64,000 bases of DNA from Haloterrigena turkmenica DSM 5511 (GCF_000025325.1 NC_013743.1:1302001-1366000); one strand, 5' to 3'; counted from the stretch's first letter, positions 8,984-17,857 are shown. A program made the numbers and translations. Notes: generated from the letters alone by a model not told the origin.

Positions 8984-9385
8984 TCACCGGTCGTCCATCA
9001 TTTCACCGACAGTTTTCCCACCAGTGGTGAGCCCCGTTTTGAGATCTGAATCGAGCAGTTGTCGCTCGAAGTTGACCGCCCGGTTGATCTCCTCGCGAAT
9101 CTTCCGTTCTTGGGTGATATCTTCGGCATCACGCGCCTGGTCCGCGAGTTGGTGGAGTTGTTGGCGGTTTGCTCGCAGTTCCATGAGTAAAGCAACACCG
9201 CTCATATCCCGAAACTCGTCCAGCCGTGGCAGCCAGTGGGAAATCGACGTCAGATCCTCGCGAATCGTCTTTTCGTCGACATCGAATTCGGCTGCGACCT
9301 CCGAAACAACCTCCTCGTGGGGCTCCCCCCGGAGCACGTAGCGTTCCCAAAGCCGTGTCCGCCGCGCGCGTTCTGATGGCGTCAT
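8984..9385 (-). CDS. Terminase-small-subunit-like HTH protein
   Basis: A 133-residue protein. Residues 5-60 look like a sigma-like or terminase-small-subunit helix-turn-helix (EVAAEFDVDEKTIREDLTSI). A long helical part follows that could mediate oligomerisation (LRANRQQLHQLADQ and EERKI-like heptads). Viral small terminase subunits have this arrangement. It starts 82 bases after the end of the orc1/cdc6 gene on the same strand, so the two may be co-transcribed. The large terminase is 7 kb away, which is unusual. Confidence 0.6.
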   Translation of the reverse strand: MTPSERARRTRLWERYVLRGEPHEEVVSEVAAEFDVDEKTIREDLTSISHWLPRLDEFRDMSGVALLMELRANRQQLHQLADQARDAEDITQERKIREEINRAVNFERQLLDSDLKTGLTTGGKTVGEMMDDR

Positions 9386-9467
9386 GATCGTATGCGACCG
9401 GTTGCGTGTCGCATTGCGGTATGGGTCGCAGCAAAATAGGTGTTACACAGGGGCTGATCACCGTCGG

Positions 9468-10688
9468 TCAGTCTGTCTCCAATGTAGCCAAGTATGTCGA
9501 CTCCGTGACGTATGGCTCGATCACGTCGCGGACCCATCGCGGATCGAACGTCGTCTCGATCTGCTTGACACGGCCCTCAGCCCCGCGGGCGTCGATCCAG
9601 GTCTCGACGAGACCCATCGTCTCAAGATCGGTGATGACGTCGCGGATTGCCCGCTCCCCGAGGCGCAGGTCGGCGGGCAGCGCGTCGTCCTGGACGACCT
9701 CGTGGATCTCGGCCGTCGTCACGGGTTGTTTGATCTCGGTGCCGCGGGACCAACCCGTCACGCCCGTCAACACCAGAAAGTGGTTTTCCGGCAGGTCGAG
9801 CAGCTTGTCGATGGTCGCCTCGCGCTCGGTCGTCTCAAGGTTGGCGTCGATGCAGGCGTCGGTCACGGTCTCGAGGCCCCGGTCGGTCGCCGTCTCACCG
9901 GCCTGGCGGAACAGTGTCAGTGCCTTCCGGGCGTCACCCCACCGCCGGGCGGCCTCTCGCACGCCGTAGTCGCGTACGTCTGCCGGGAGCACGCCGTCGC
10001 GGAACGCGCGCTCGAGGCGGGGGGCGAGGACTGCCGCCAACGCATCGCTGTCATAGGGCGGGAAGAAGACCTGTTCGTCGCTCATCGCGCTCTCGACGCG
10101 GCTATCCAACCGCAGATCGACCTCGAGGAGCTCGTTGCTGATGAGCCAGACCGAGAGCTCGATCCCGCGGGACAGCCGGCCCTCACCCCGAAGCAGCCGG
10201 TAGAAAAAGTCGCTGGGATCGTAGTTCGTGTCGTGCTGGACGTGGTCGATCTCGTCGAGCACCAGCACGGTCCACTCGGGGTAGGCCTCAAGGGCCGTCC
10301 AAATGCCCGTAAAGACCCCATCCAACCCCTCGTAGGCGCCCTTCTTGGCGCCGGTCAGCGCGAACAGGATTTCGTTAGCCGCGCTGAACAGCGTCCGACA
10401 CTCCTTGAGGTTGACGTACTCCACTGCAACGTCGTCATGGCGGGCGGCGAACTCCCGGCAGATCCGCCGCGTCGTCAGGGTCTTCCCCGTGCCGGGCGGC
10501 CCGTAGATCGAGACCGTCGGCGGCAGATAGCCGTCATGGACGCCGTTGATGAGCGTGGCGAGGGCGCGTTCTTGGCTGTCGCGGGCGGCGATCTCGGCGG
10601 GGTCGGCGAGTGGGTCCAGCGCGCGTTTGTTGGCGAAGACGCTGTTGGCGGGCGCCGTCTCGGCGAAGAGGTCGTCGTACTTACTCAT
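9468..10688 (-). CDS. Orc1/Cdc6 replication initiator
   Basis: A 406-residue AAA+ ATPase. Walker A IYGPPGTGKT is at 61-70, Walker B VLVLDEID at 141-148 and sensor 1 WLISNE at 181-186. A C-terminal winged helix covers about 320-400. Archaeal Orc1/Cdc6 proteins recognise ORB elements at origins and load the MCM helicase. Plasmids and proviruses often carry their own copy, which fits this island. I found no convincing ORB repeats in the 1.3 kb upstream. A truncated duplicate of its C-terminus lies at 2730-3113. The length is normal for the family and the frame is intact. Confidence 0.93.
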   Translation of the reverse strand: MSKYDDLFAETAPANSVFANKRALDPLADPAEIAARDSQERALATLINGVHDGYLPPTVSIYGPPGTGKTLTTRRICREFAARHDDVAVEYVNLKECRTLFSAANEILFALTGAKKGAYEGLDGVFTGIWTALEAYPEWTVLVLDEIDHVQHDTNYDPSDFFYRLLRGEGRLSRGIELSVWLISNELLEVDLRLDSRVESAMSDEQVFFPPYDSDALAAVLAPRLERAFRDGVLPADVRDYGVREAARRWGDARKALTLFRQAGETATDRGLETVTDACIDANLETTEREATIDKLLDLPENHFLVLTGVTGWSRGTEIKQPVTTAEIHEVVQDDALPADLRLGERAIRDVITDLETMGLVETWIDARGAEGRVKQIETTFDPRWVRDVIEPYVTESTYLATLETD

Positions 10689-11689
10689 ACGCTCGCGATT
10701 GTCCCTGATAGTGGCGTGCCAGCAAAGAACGTATCGCCCTGGTCTGTACTGGGCATGCGTGGCGCTCGCTGCGCTCCGTACTCGGCAGAGACGTATTGTG
10801 AGAAAACCCCTTCGCGATCACCCACTGGGAGCAAGCGGTTCCAGCGGAACTACGAGTGTGTATGTACCACTCTCCCCTGAGGAGCACGACTGGCGGCCGA
10901 CCATACCCGCCCCGACGGTCTGTCGGACAAATACCAAAGAGGTCCGCACAGACCAGAGTGCCCCCACCGTGGGGAAAGTTGCCGCCGTGGACGCAGACTC
11001 GGCCTGACTCCCACCGGTGGAATTCCGCGGCTTCGGTCGCGGGAGGACGCCAAGTCCGCGGACGACCGTGGACGATTGCTATCGAGTTTCTTCGCGAGAG
11101 AGAGCCCGCAGCTCGCACGAACGACGCTGATCCACCCGCCGCGAGCGGTTGTTCGTTGGGTTCGGTAGTCGCGGGTCCACCGCCTCGAGCAGTCCTCGGC
11201 AGTACCGCGAGCGACGGTCGCGCGTCGTCGACCGTGGACGACGGCTGTCCACGGACGACCGCCGCCGAACCCCGTCCGGGTCCGGGCTCGAGTGGCGCGT
11301 CCGATCGCCCCGCGTTCGGAGTCAGTCGCGGGCGAGCGGCGCTGCCGAGTGCGGTCCGCTATCGCCGGTGAGTCCGCGGCCGTCGCCCTCCTACTCGAGC
11401 GTGGTGCCGAACCGATCGAATGCCGCCGCTCGAGAGCGGGAGTGCACGCTGTACGGCGCGGGCCGAACGCGCGAAACTCGCGGTGAATACGAAGAGACGG
11501 AACGCGAAACCGGGCGTTCTCTTCCTCGCGAAGTGGCTATCGCCAATAGATATATCGCCACTGACGGCCAACCGATCTACGCGTGTCTATCACGCCGCGG
11601 GAGAACGGTGCGTCCGGCAGCCGCTCCCGCGCCTCACGCCGCGCTCGCTGAGAGCGGGAGTCACCTTGGGGGGTGACTCTTGGATACCC
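10689..11689. other. Gene-free region upstream of orc1/cdc6
   Basis: About 1 kb without a convincing gene. It contains an 8-bp inverted repeat (ccgtggac and gtccacgg, 11232-11254) with related half-sites near 11064-11075. It also has a hairpin at 11662-11684 (gagtcacc and ggtgactc). Origins often lie beside orc1/cdc6, but there is no A+T-rich unwinding region and no clear ORB consensus here, so origin function is only possible. Confidence 0.4.
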
Positions 11690-11955
11690 GACGCGCTCGG
11701 TTCACAGACGCTGATCGGTACCGGCGGCCGATATCACGTCGCTTCCTTCCGAGAGTAAGTAGAAACCCTTCTGAAATCCACCCAAAGTACTTTATTCGCC
11801 CGCAAAATCGGAGACGATGCGGTGGGAGGTGCCTCTGACAGCCATTTCCTGGCCGTACTTTACTTCCACTCCTGGAACTGGAGAGCCGGGATCGCGATAT
11901 CCGCACGTGGAGTAGCGGATCGCCCCCTTCGAGCGGAAGCGGACGATACGTAGAA
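11690..11955. repeat. Diverged repeat element, copy 2
   Basis: This is the partner of 4845-5125. The conserved core gcggtgggaggtgcctct lies around 11820-11837, and the cccttcgagcggaag block around 11926-11940. The order of blocks is the same in both copies, while indels shift all frames. This copy sits immediately before a segment with transposon-end-like hairpins (12000-12275). Confidence 0.6.
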
Positions 11956-11999
11956 GCGGCGGCAGTATGCGAAACTCTTATGTCACACGGTAACGTATG

Positions 12000-12275
12000 A
12001 CACACTGTGGGCGGAGCCACGAGGATTCACCGGACGACTCGATTCGACCGTCCGTACGGGACGGGGGGAATCGAGTGAGGGGTATAACCGAAGATCCCGT
12101 AACAGGGAAACGAGGTCGACACCCCCGAGGAGACCAACGCGGCCCGCAACTCGGCCACTACGGTGGTCGAGTGAGAAGGCTCAGTACCGGACCTCGCGTA
12201 AGCGAGGTTCGTGAACTGCGAATACCCAGGCCGAAGGGCCGTAGAAACGCGCTCCCGTCCGGATTCAAATCGTGG
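12000..12275 (+). mobile_element. Possible right end of an IS200/IS605-type element
   Basis: A short open stretch ends in NAARNSATTVVE followed by a stop at about 12172. After it come two tight hairpins: acctcgc-gtaa-gcgaggt at 12191-12208 and ggcc-gaag-ggcc at 12229-12240. TnpB-type transposons end this way, with the coding region running into subterminal hairpins that also form the guide RNA. No TnpB domain is intact and no target site is visible, so this is a tentative remnant call. Confidence 0.3.
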
Positions 12276-12792
12276 TCCTCGCCCGTGTGTTATTTTATAG
12301 TATTCCATCCCGCTGAGGGAGGCGAGCGAAGAAATCGGTGCAGAGCAGCTCTCACTCGCGTCGTCCAGTGAGTGGTTCCGCTCCGATCGCCCGGTAGCGA
12401 GCTGCGTCTCTCCCAGGGTCGCGAACGGACTCGCAGTTGACCAGGCGCCAGTGACACCGCGAAAGGCGAGGGTCCGTTCGTCCGCGACCGATCCACCGGC
12501 CACAATGCGACTAGCTGACAGGCAGCGGATCCCGTATCAGCCCCTCGAGCAACCGATATGACTACTACCGAGACCGCGTTCACGGCGGAGCGAACCGGAC
12601 GGGTACTGGACGTGACCGGGAGAGGCCGGCCGGATACTCCAGCCAATTGTCCCGTGGCCTTCACGGTTCCCGCGGTGTCTCCGTCGGCACGCACCGCTAG
12701 TATGACCTAATACAACTATATCCAGATAAAGGGAAGACTTAATACCACATGGTAGTCAGTGACATGCACGGTAGAACACACCGCAAAGACAG
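12276..12792. other. Intergenic region, no gene
   Basis: About 515 bases. The segment near 12700-12760 is A+T-rich (taatacaactatatcc, then cttaatacc) and probably carries promoter signals. Open frames on the minus strand are shadows with poor composition. Confidence 0.4.
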
Positions 12793-13023
12793 ATGGGATC
12801 GGATGAGACGCCTTCGAAGCAGACGGAAACGGAACAGGCTACTGACGAGCGATCGAGAACGCAGCGGGCACGGAAGCAGCCACAACGCGAACCGTTACCC
12901 GCAGTCCCCGACCGGTATGCGACGCTCAGTCTCGCCGAGGACGAGACGTTCGTCTACGACCAGCGAAATCCGGATGCGTGGATTCAATCGGACACGGCCC
13001 GCTCGCTCGAGCGAGCGGCGTAA
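12793..13023 (+). CDS. DUF7331-like small protein
   Basis: A 76-residue protein with a charged, Gln/Thr/Arg-rich first half and a conserved tail of the form VYDxxNPDAWIQSD. The same tail pattern (VYDRKDPDRWVQS; IQDRENDRAWIQS) occurs in the proteins encoded at 16679-16855 and 17118-17282. I believe this is the haloarchaeal family listed as DUF7331, named from memory. The function is unknown. The conserved Trp-x-Gln-Ser ending suggests a strand that binds a common partner. Confidence 0.7.
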   Translation: MGSDETPSKQTETEQATDERSRTQRARKQPQREPLPAVPDRYATLSLAEDETFVYDQRNPDAWIQSDTARSLERAA

Positions 13024-13140
13024 CGAACGTCGACCACCCGAACGTGGACCACCGCCTCTAGGGATGGGCAGCGAGCGTGTAGCGAAGTAGCGGGATTCGA
13101 ATTCTATGAATGCGACCGGTCCGTCGGCGCCGCGAGCCAC

Positions 13141-13533
13141 CTACCGCTCGGCCCGGTTCGGGACCGCGGCGATCGCGGGATCGTCCATCTCCCTGACGAG
13201 CTCGAGGACCGGGCGGAGGTCGTCACCGATCGGCGTGAGGGTGATCGCCCCCGCCTCGCGATCGTAGTCGATGATGTGGAAATCGATCAGCCGTGGGAAC
13301 TGGACGTGGTGGAACCCGATCATGGCCTCGTCGTCGAAAGCGGCCTCGAGCTCTTCGACGAACACCGTGCCCCCGCGAGCGGTCAGGAAATACAACAGCT
13401 GCCGCGTCCGGTCAGTCGCGAGGAGCTGGAACAGATCGCCGAGTGCGATCGGGAGATCGGTCGGCACCTCGTCCGCGGGCGGCGCTGCCGGGACTGCGTC
13501 GGTGGAATCAGGCCGTGGGTCATCACGTTCCAT
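13141..13533 (-). CDS. DUF7344-like winged-helix protein
   Basis: A 130-residue protein. After an acidic, disordered first 30 residues comes a winged helix: LGDLFQLLATDRTRQLLYFL, the VEELEAAF helix, the FHHVQFPRLIDFHIIDYD motif and a wing. The FHHVxxPRL motif is typical of the haloarchaeal DUF7344 group. It is probably a DNA-binding regulator. The ATG at 13533 was preferred over one further upstream because the extension does not look like protein. Confidence 0.82.
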   Translation of the reverse strand: MERDDPRPDSTDAVPAAPPADEVPTDLPIALGDLFQLLATDRTRQLLYFLTARGGTVFVEELEAAFDDEAMIGFHHVQFPRLIDFHIIDYDREAGAITLTPIGDDLRPVLELVREMDDPAIAAVPNRAER

Positions 13534-14042
13534 AGGAGCACTCAGTCGTCGGGCACAGGTAAATGTTGCCTCGATCATGGCCGGTCGTCACCCAGCACGT
13601 CTCGTGCGTGGCCAGACCGGAGCGCCTCGAGACGCCCCCATCGGGGCGCGGTTCGTCTGTAGCCACGCGACCGGCGCCCGCGCTCGCAGAGCCGCCTCGA
13701 GAGCGCGGGCGCGCACACCGGACGACACAGGCGGCATCCAACCGACCGCACGACCCACGCGAGCGGCGACGGCGGTCCCGCTGCCGGCGGCCGGGACGCA
13801 GGCGTCGCGCGGTGGTGACCACGCGGCCACGGCGCTCACTCGTCGGAGCCAGCGCTGAGAGGGGGACTCACTGCCGGCGACCGAAACCGGTGCAGCCGCC
13901 GCCTGCGTGCCCTGGCACTGTTGCTCGCGCGTCGCCCACCGCGGTGAAACGAGCGCTGCACAGTCGGGCCGGTCAGCAGTGTCGGGCGACCGCGATCCAG
14001 CGTGCTGGGCGTGGTCTGCGGCCGGTCACGGCCCGGCAGTAG
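13534..14042. other. Intergenic region, no gene
   Basis: About 510 bases, very GC-rich. All long frames translate to Arg/Ala/Pro-rich sequence typical of shadows. No repeats or promoter elements stand out. Confidence 0.4.
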
Positions 14043-14354
14043 TCAGCGGTCGCGCTCCGGTTCACGGCCGAGCACGCTCGCGACGGACTCGACGCGATCC
14101 GCGGCGTCCTGCTCGCGGCTCTGGTAGTCGTCGATCTCGAGCGAGGTGATGATGCGGTCGCTTTCGACGGCGTTGTGAGCCGCGTGGACGGCCTCGAATA
14201 CCTCGTCGGCCGACTCGGCCTCGATCACCGTATCGGTCGCGGTCAGTTCGTACGCGATATCGAACTCGTCGAGCGCGTCGATGGCTTGTGCGATCTCGTC
14301 GGAGAGACTCCCGTCGCGGACGGGAATGACTTCGAATCTGGCGATGACTGTCAT
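14043..14354 (-). CDS. MTH1187-family thiamine-binding-type protein
   Basis: A 103-residue protein matching the MTH1187/YkoF-like fold: a first strand ARFEVIPV, then helix LSDEIAQAIDAL, strand IAYELTATDTVIEA, helix ADEVFEAVHAAHNAV and strand RIITSLEIDDY. Members bind thiamine or related pyrimidines and are thought to help in thiamine salvage or transport. No thiamine gene is adjacent. Its ATG overlaps the end of an older broken frame (ATGA) described in the next entry. Confidence 0.85.
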   Translation of the reverse strand: MTVIARFEVIPVRDGSLSDEIAQAIDALDEFDIAYELTATDTVIEAESADEVFEAVHAAHNAVESDRIITSLEIDDYQSREQDAADRVESVASVLGREPERDR

Positions 14355-14640
14355 GGTGAACACCTCGAATGCCGGCCACGGGGTGGGGCCCCGCTGGCAC
14401 CGAGAGAGTACGCGCACGATCCGCATAGTTCTTCGCGCACTGGTGGTTCCGCCGCAGACGGCCGCACTGCACTGACCCAGCGGACCCCGAGGCCCTCCTC
14501 GACGGCACCTTCGTAGGCCTCGTCGTCCTCGTTCGCGAGGATTCCGTGTCGCTCCTCGAGGACGCCGAGGGACTCGCTCGGCCCGCCGAGATGGAACGCC
14601 TCGATGAACAGACCTACAGAATGTACTTCCGCACACGAGA
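14352..14640 (-). pseudogene. Gene remnant before the thiamine-binding-type gene
   Basis: A minus-strand frame open from a TGA near 14653 to 14352. Its first half has clear protein character (VGLFIEAFHLGG, SLGVLEERHGILA, DDEAYEGAVEEGLG), but no ATG or GTG precedes it. The last 35 residues lose that character. It looks like the tail of a gene that lost its start. No family was recognised. Confidence 0.35.
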
Positions 14641-14676
14641 TATCCGCTGGCCGTCAAGGGAATCTCGGGGCGTAAC

Positions 14677-16362
14677 TCAGGGCTGATTCACGTGGGGTGA
14701 GCGCGCCGTGAACGTTAGATCGGTCAGCGAATCCACGGATCCGTGGACCGTGATAGTTCCGACTAAGTGGTCGTTAACGTACAACTCGTAGGTTCCGGGG
14801 TTGTCGAACGACTCCGTGAGGATCGTCTGGCGGCTGCCGGTCGCCGCAATCGACAGTTCCCGCTGGTCGACGACGGTATCGTCACGGATGAGCCGTACGG
14901 TGTACGTGCCGTCAGCGCCGCCGACGTTGGTGACGCGTACCACGACGTCGACGCTTTCGCCGGCGCTGATCTCCGTGACGCTCACGGCCGCGTCGTCGAT
15001 GCGGAAGGTCGCCTGTTTGATTCCGGTCGCGAAGTCCAACAGTCCCGGCGACTCCGTTTCGAAGAAGTAGTGCGTCTGACTCTCGTCCACGAGCGTCGTC
15101 GGAAGCTCGATCCACTGGCCGTTTTGATGCGTGTACAGGGCTACATCGTCCGGAGCCTCGTCTCCGGCCAGTTGATCCTGCCTCACGCGGAAGGTGATGG
15201 TGACGTCCCGAAGGTCCTCGTTCGCGATAGTGCTGTCCATCGAGACGAACGCCACCTCCTCGGTTCCGTCGGCGGGCTCGAACGCGGGAGACCCTTCGAA
15301 CTGCTCGTCCCGTTTCGTGACGTTGATCGAGAACTCCCCGCCTCGCTCGGGGGTGTACGAGAGTGCGTCGATCGCGACGGTATCGTCTCGAGTGGCCGGC
15401 CACGAGATGTTGAGCGACTGCGTCGTGTTCGGCGCCGCGTCGATGACGGATGCGTTCACGTGCGTCCGGTCCGTTTTGATGTGCGACGGCGAGACGCGGG
15501 CCACCGTCGGCGTGTTGGTGAGCCACAGGTTCCGCTGTGGCTGCTCGGGGTCGTCGCTCAGGATATGCATCGTCGCGAACCGCGCCGCCGGTTCCGACTG
15601 CGTAAATCGCACGATGACCTCCCGACTCTGTCCCGGTTCGATCACGAACGGACCGCTATCCGCCGGTTCGAAGGCGGCTCGATCGGGACCGACGATTCGT
15701 AACGCTTCGATCGTCAGCGGTGTGGTCCCGTTGTTCGTGAGGGTGAACGTCTCCGCAACCGTTTGGTCCGTCACGTTCGCGAACCGGAGCTGCTCCCGGT
15801 CGACTTCGATGTCCGATGTGACGCCAGTCCCGGTTAGATCGGCGGTCGCGAGCGGTCCGGTAGCTCGCTCGAGCCGAAGCGTCGCGCGATGAGTGCCGTC
15901 GCGGTCGGGACTGAAGACGACCGTTACGTACTCCGTTTCGCCGGGCTCGATCGACGAGACGGAGTCGTCGGTAACGGTGAAGGCGCCGGCGTCGTCCCCC
16001 TCGATTGTCGCGTCGGTCACCGTCACGGGATCCGGCCCGATATTGATGATAGGTACTTCGCGAGTCGCGTTCGATCCGACTGCGGTCCGGCCGAAATCCT
16101 CCGTCTGGGCGGTACCGAACGCGACGCGTACAGCGTTCGAACCCGGTTCGAGTGCGTTCGCTTCGCCGGCGCCGGCGAGGCGAGCGTCGCCGGCATCGCA
16201 CGCACACTGCTTCTGTGCGCTCTCGATTGACGGTTCGCTCGGCGCGACACCGGCTGCATCGTCAGCCGCCCAGACGACGCCGCCAGTCAACGCACCCGTC
16301 ACCGACAGGACGGTGAGACACACCAACAGCCTCCTCGAACGGTTCCCGATGGCCGTGTTCAT
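14677..16362 (-). CDS. Secreted multidomain protein (choice-of-anchor D repeats, PGF-pre-PGF, CARDB)
   Basis: A 561-residue exported protein. A signal peptide covers residues 1-33 (RRLLVCLTVLSV core, cut near VWA-AD). Two immunoglobulin-like choice-of-anchor-D modules follow at about 75-190 and 195-300 (for example SIEPGETEYVTVVFSP, and VIEPGQSREVIVRF). A domain of the type often placed before PGF-CTERM anchors covers about 330-445 (ITFRVRQDQL, ALYTHQNGQWIEL). A CARDB-like module covers 455-545. It lacks a C-terminal PGF motif or final membrane helix, so it may be released or held by other means. A CAC motif near residue 53 could form a disulfide. An adhesin or surface scaffold role is inferred. 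Confidence 0.82.
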   Translation of the reverse strand: MNTAIGNRSRRLLVCLTVLSVTGALTGGVVWAADDAAGVAPSEPSIESAQKQCACDAGDARLAGAGEANALEPGSNAVRVAFGTAQTEDFGRTAVGSNATREVPIINIGPDPVTVTDATIEGDDAGAFTVTDDSVSSIEPGETEYVTVVFSPDRDGTHRATLRLERATGPLATADLTGTGVTSDIEVDREQLRFANVTDQTVAETFTLTNNGTTPLTIEALRIVGPDRAAFEPADSGPFVIEPGQSREVIVRFTQSEPAARFATMHILSDDPEQPQRNLWLTNTPTVARVSPSHIKTDRTHVNASVIDAAPNTTQSLNISWPATRDDTVAIDALSYTPERGGEFSINVTKRDEQFEGSPAFEPADGTEEVAFVSMDSTIANEDLRDVTITFRVRQDQLAGDEAPDDVALYTHQNGQWIELPTTLVDESQTHYFFETESPGLLDFATGIKQATFRIDDAAVSVTEISAGESVDVVVRVTNVGGADGTYTVRLIRDDTVVDQRELSIAATGSRQTILTESFDNPGTYELYVNDHLVGTITVHGSVDSLTDLTFTARSPHVNQP

Positions 16363-16678
16363 TGTTAACTTACCTCTCGATCGGGGCTACGGTCAGCCGG
16401 TTATTAGATGGATGGGTGTGCTCGAGCGATTACAATTCAGTATCGCGGTGACAGTAGCCACGAAAGACGGAATCGGTTGTGGACGCTGTCGGATTGGTGT
16501 CGGCTCTCGAGGCGTGCACCGAGGCCAGAGACGGCTCCGCGCAGCAATTTCTCCGGCGGAAACGCGCGGCCGGACCGGCAGTGCTAGCTGTCTAGAGCGG
16601 GTCGCGAGATCCCACACTCGGCTATTTAGCTAGGCACGCTTCGGTAACGGAGGGCCAGTATCCGAGTGGAGAGCGACA
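16363..16678. other. Divergent promoter region, no gene
   Basis: About 315 bases between the secreted protein (minus) and a small plus-strand gene. It is A+T-richer near 16405-16445 (ttattagatgg, attacaattcag) and must carry both promoters. No coding sequence is supported. Confidence 0.45.
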
Positions 16679-16855
16679 ATGACCGACACCACCGACACCC
16701 GCGACCCCGACGAATTCGTGAGCGAGCCGGTATCGTCGATCCCGACGACGCACGATGCGATCGAGTTTCGCGACGAGATGCTCGTCTACGATCGCAAAGA
16801 CCCCGACCGGTGGGTGCAGTCGACGGCGAGCATCTCCCTGGAGGAGTTCCGGTGA
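16679..16855 (+). CDS. DUF7331-like small protein
   Basis: A 58-residue protein ending VYDRKDPDRWVQSTASISLEEF, related in its last 25 residues to the proteins at 12793-13023 and 17118-17282. The N-terminal half is Thr/Asp-rich and probably flexible. The function is unknown. It has its own ATG at 16679. Confidence 0.72.
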   Translation: MTDTTDTRDPDEFVSEPVSSIPTTHDAIEFRDEMLVYDRKDPDRWVQSTASISLEEFR

Positions 16856-17117
16856 GAACCGACGCCGGCGAACGACATCGACGTCCTCCCACCTGAGCGG
16901 CGCCTTCTCGGCACCGATCGGCACGGAGATGGTCGGAGAAACCGACGTCCTCAGCAGTTCTATACCCCGTACGCAGCACGTGACTGTTCTCGAGGGCCAG
17001 CGAGACGGATCGTGAGCACCATCGGCGTTCGCCAGGCTCTCCGTGGAGACATACGACCGGAGTACCAGCGGTTTCGAACTTTACAGTCGATCGCCGATTC
17101 GCTGCGAAAGCTGCCGA
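16856..17117. other. Intergenic region, no gene
   Basis: About 260 bases between two convergent small DUF7331-like genes. No coding signal or strong hairpin was noticed. Confidence 0.4.
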
Positions 17118-17282
17118 TCACCGCTCGACGGTGACGGCGTGCGTCGACTGGATCCACGCCCGGTCGTTCTCCCTGTCTTGAATGACGGCCACTGGTTCGT
17201 CGTCCGTCGTGTACTCGATGTAGTGGTACTGTTCGAAGGGGTCGTGCTCCGTGACTGAAGCGTTCGTATCGTATTCGGTCAT
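17118..17282 (-). CDS. DUF7331-like small protein
   Basis: A 54-residue protein starting at the ATG at 17282 and ending with a TGA at 17118. The segment VAVIQDRENDRAWIQS matches the signature of the other two members in this window. Codon use is ordinary for this genome. The function is unknown; the pairing with 16679-16855 in convergent orientation suggests a local duplication. Confidence 0.72.
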   Translation of the reverse strand: MTEYDTNASVTEHDPFEQYHYIEYTTDDEPVAVIQDRENDRAWIQSTHAVTVER

Positions 17283-17596
17283 CGGTGGTTCCTCGTAACT
17301 ACACGTAGTGCTACGGAGTGGCGTCTCGAGGAACCCGTCTCTTAGTATCTAAACCGGCGACCACACTCGAACCCCTAGCTATTGAGCGTGGAGCGGCGAG
17401 CGGCGTTTCGACTCGTGTGCCACCGTCCGCGGCGTCCGTTCACCCGTCAACCCGCGGTTCGGGTCCCGGTCGGACGGTCGGCGGTCCCCCTCTAGATAGC
17501 GAGACCGCCTGTTCCCAGCGGCGATTGGAATACTAAGGAGGGGCTCCTTCGGAGATGCCGGCCGTCCGATCGGACGCAAACGGGTGAACCGAGATC
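17283..17596. other. Divergent intergenic region, no gene
   Basis: About 310 bases between a minus-strand small gene and the DUF7123-like gene. No coding sequence is supported. Confidence 0.4.
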
Positions 17597-17857
17597 ATGA
17601 GCGAATCCGACACGTCCGATTCGACCGCGACCCGGACCGCGGCCGCGCTGAGCGACAAGCAGCGTCGCATCCTTCGATACCTCCGCGAGCAGAGCCAGAC
17701 GAACACCTACTTCAAGTCCCGTCTCATCGGCGACGACCTGGGTATGAGCGCCAAGGAAGTCGGCGTGAACATGCCGGCGCTCGTCGACGGCGAGTTCGAC
17801 GTAACCGTCGAGAAGTGGGGGTACTCCAGTTCGACGACGTGGAAGGTAACGACCTGA
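17597..17857 (+). CDS. DUF7123-like winged-helix protein
   Basis: An 86-residue protein. After a Ser/Thr-rich start, residues 18-84 give the haloarchaeal DUF7123 pattern: KQRRILRYLREQ, then TYFKSRLIGDDLGMSAKEVG, then VEKWGYSSSTTWKV. It is a compact HTH protein, presumed to be a transcription factor. It opens the signalling cluster that runs to 25209, though co-transcription with the next gene (210 bases on) is uncertain. Confidence 0.87.
   Translation: MSESDTSDSTATRTAAALSDKQRRILRYLREQSQTNTYFKSRLIGDDLGMSAKEVGVNMPALVDGEFDVTVEKWGYSSSTTWKVTT

Noticed and set aside
9384-10880. Open frame of 498 codons on the plus strand
   Set aside because: It is antisense to the orc1/cdc6 gene, which has clear AAA+ motifs.
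10689-11400. Replication origin next to orc1/cdc6
   Set aside because: There is no A+T-rich unwinding region and no convincing set of ORB repeats. Only a short inverted repeat at 11232-11254 was found, so I did not call an origin.
12255-12275. ggattcaaatc, similar to a tRNA T-arm
   Set aside because: The flanking bases do not pair as a T stem, and no acceptor, D or anticodon arm can be formed around it.
13563-14042. Several overlapping open frames of 80-160 codons
   Set aside because: All are Arg/Ala/Pro-rich without motifs, on both strands at once, which is the signature of GC-rich non-coding sequence.
14677-16362. Possible archaeosortase A substrate
   Set aside because: The secreted protein has a pre-PGF-type domain but no C-terminal PGF motif, hydrophobic helix or basic end, so it does not qualify as a PGF-CTERM protein.
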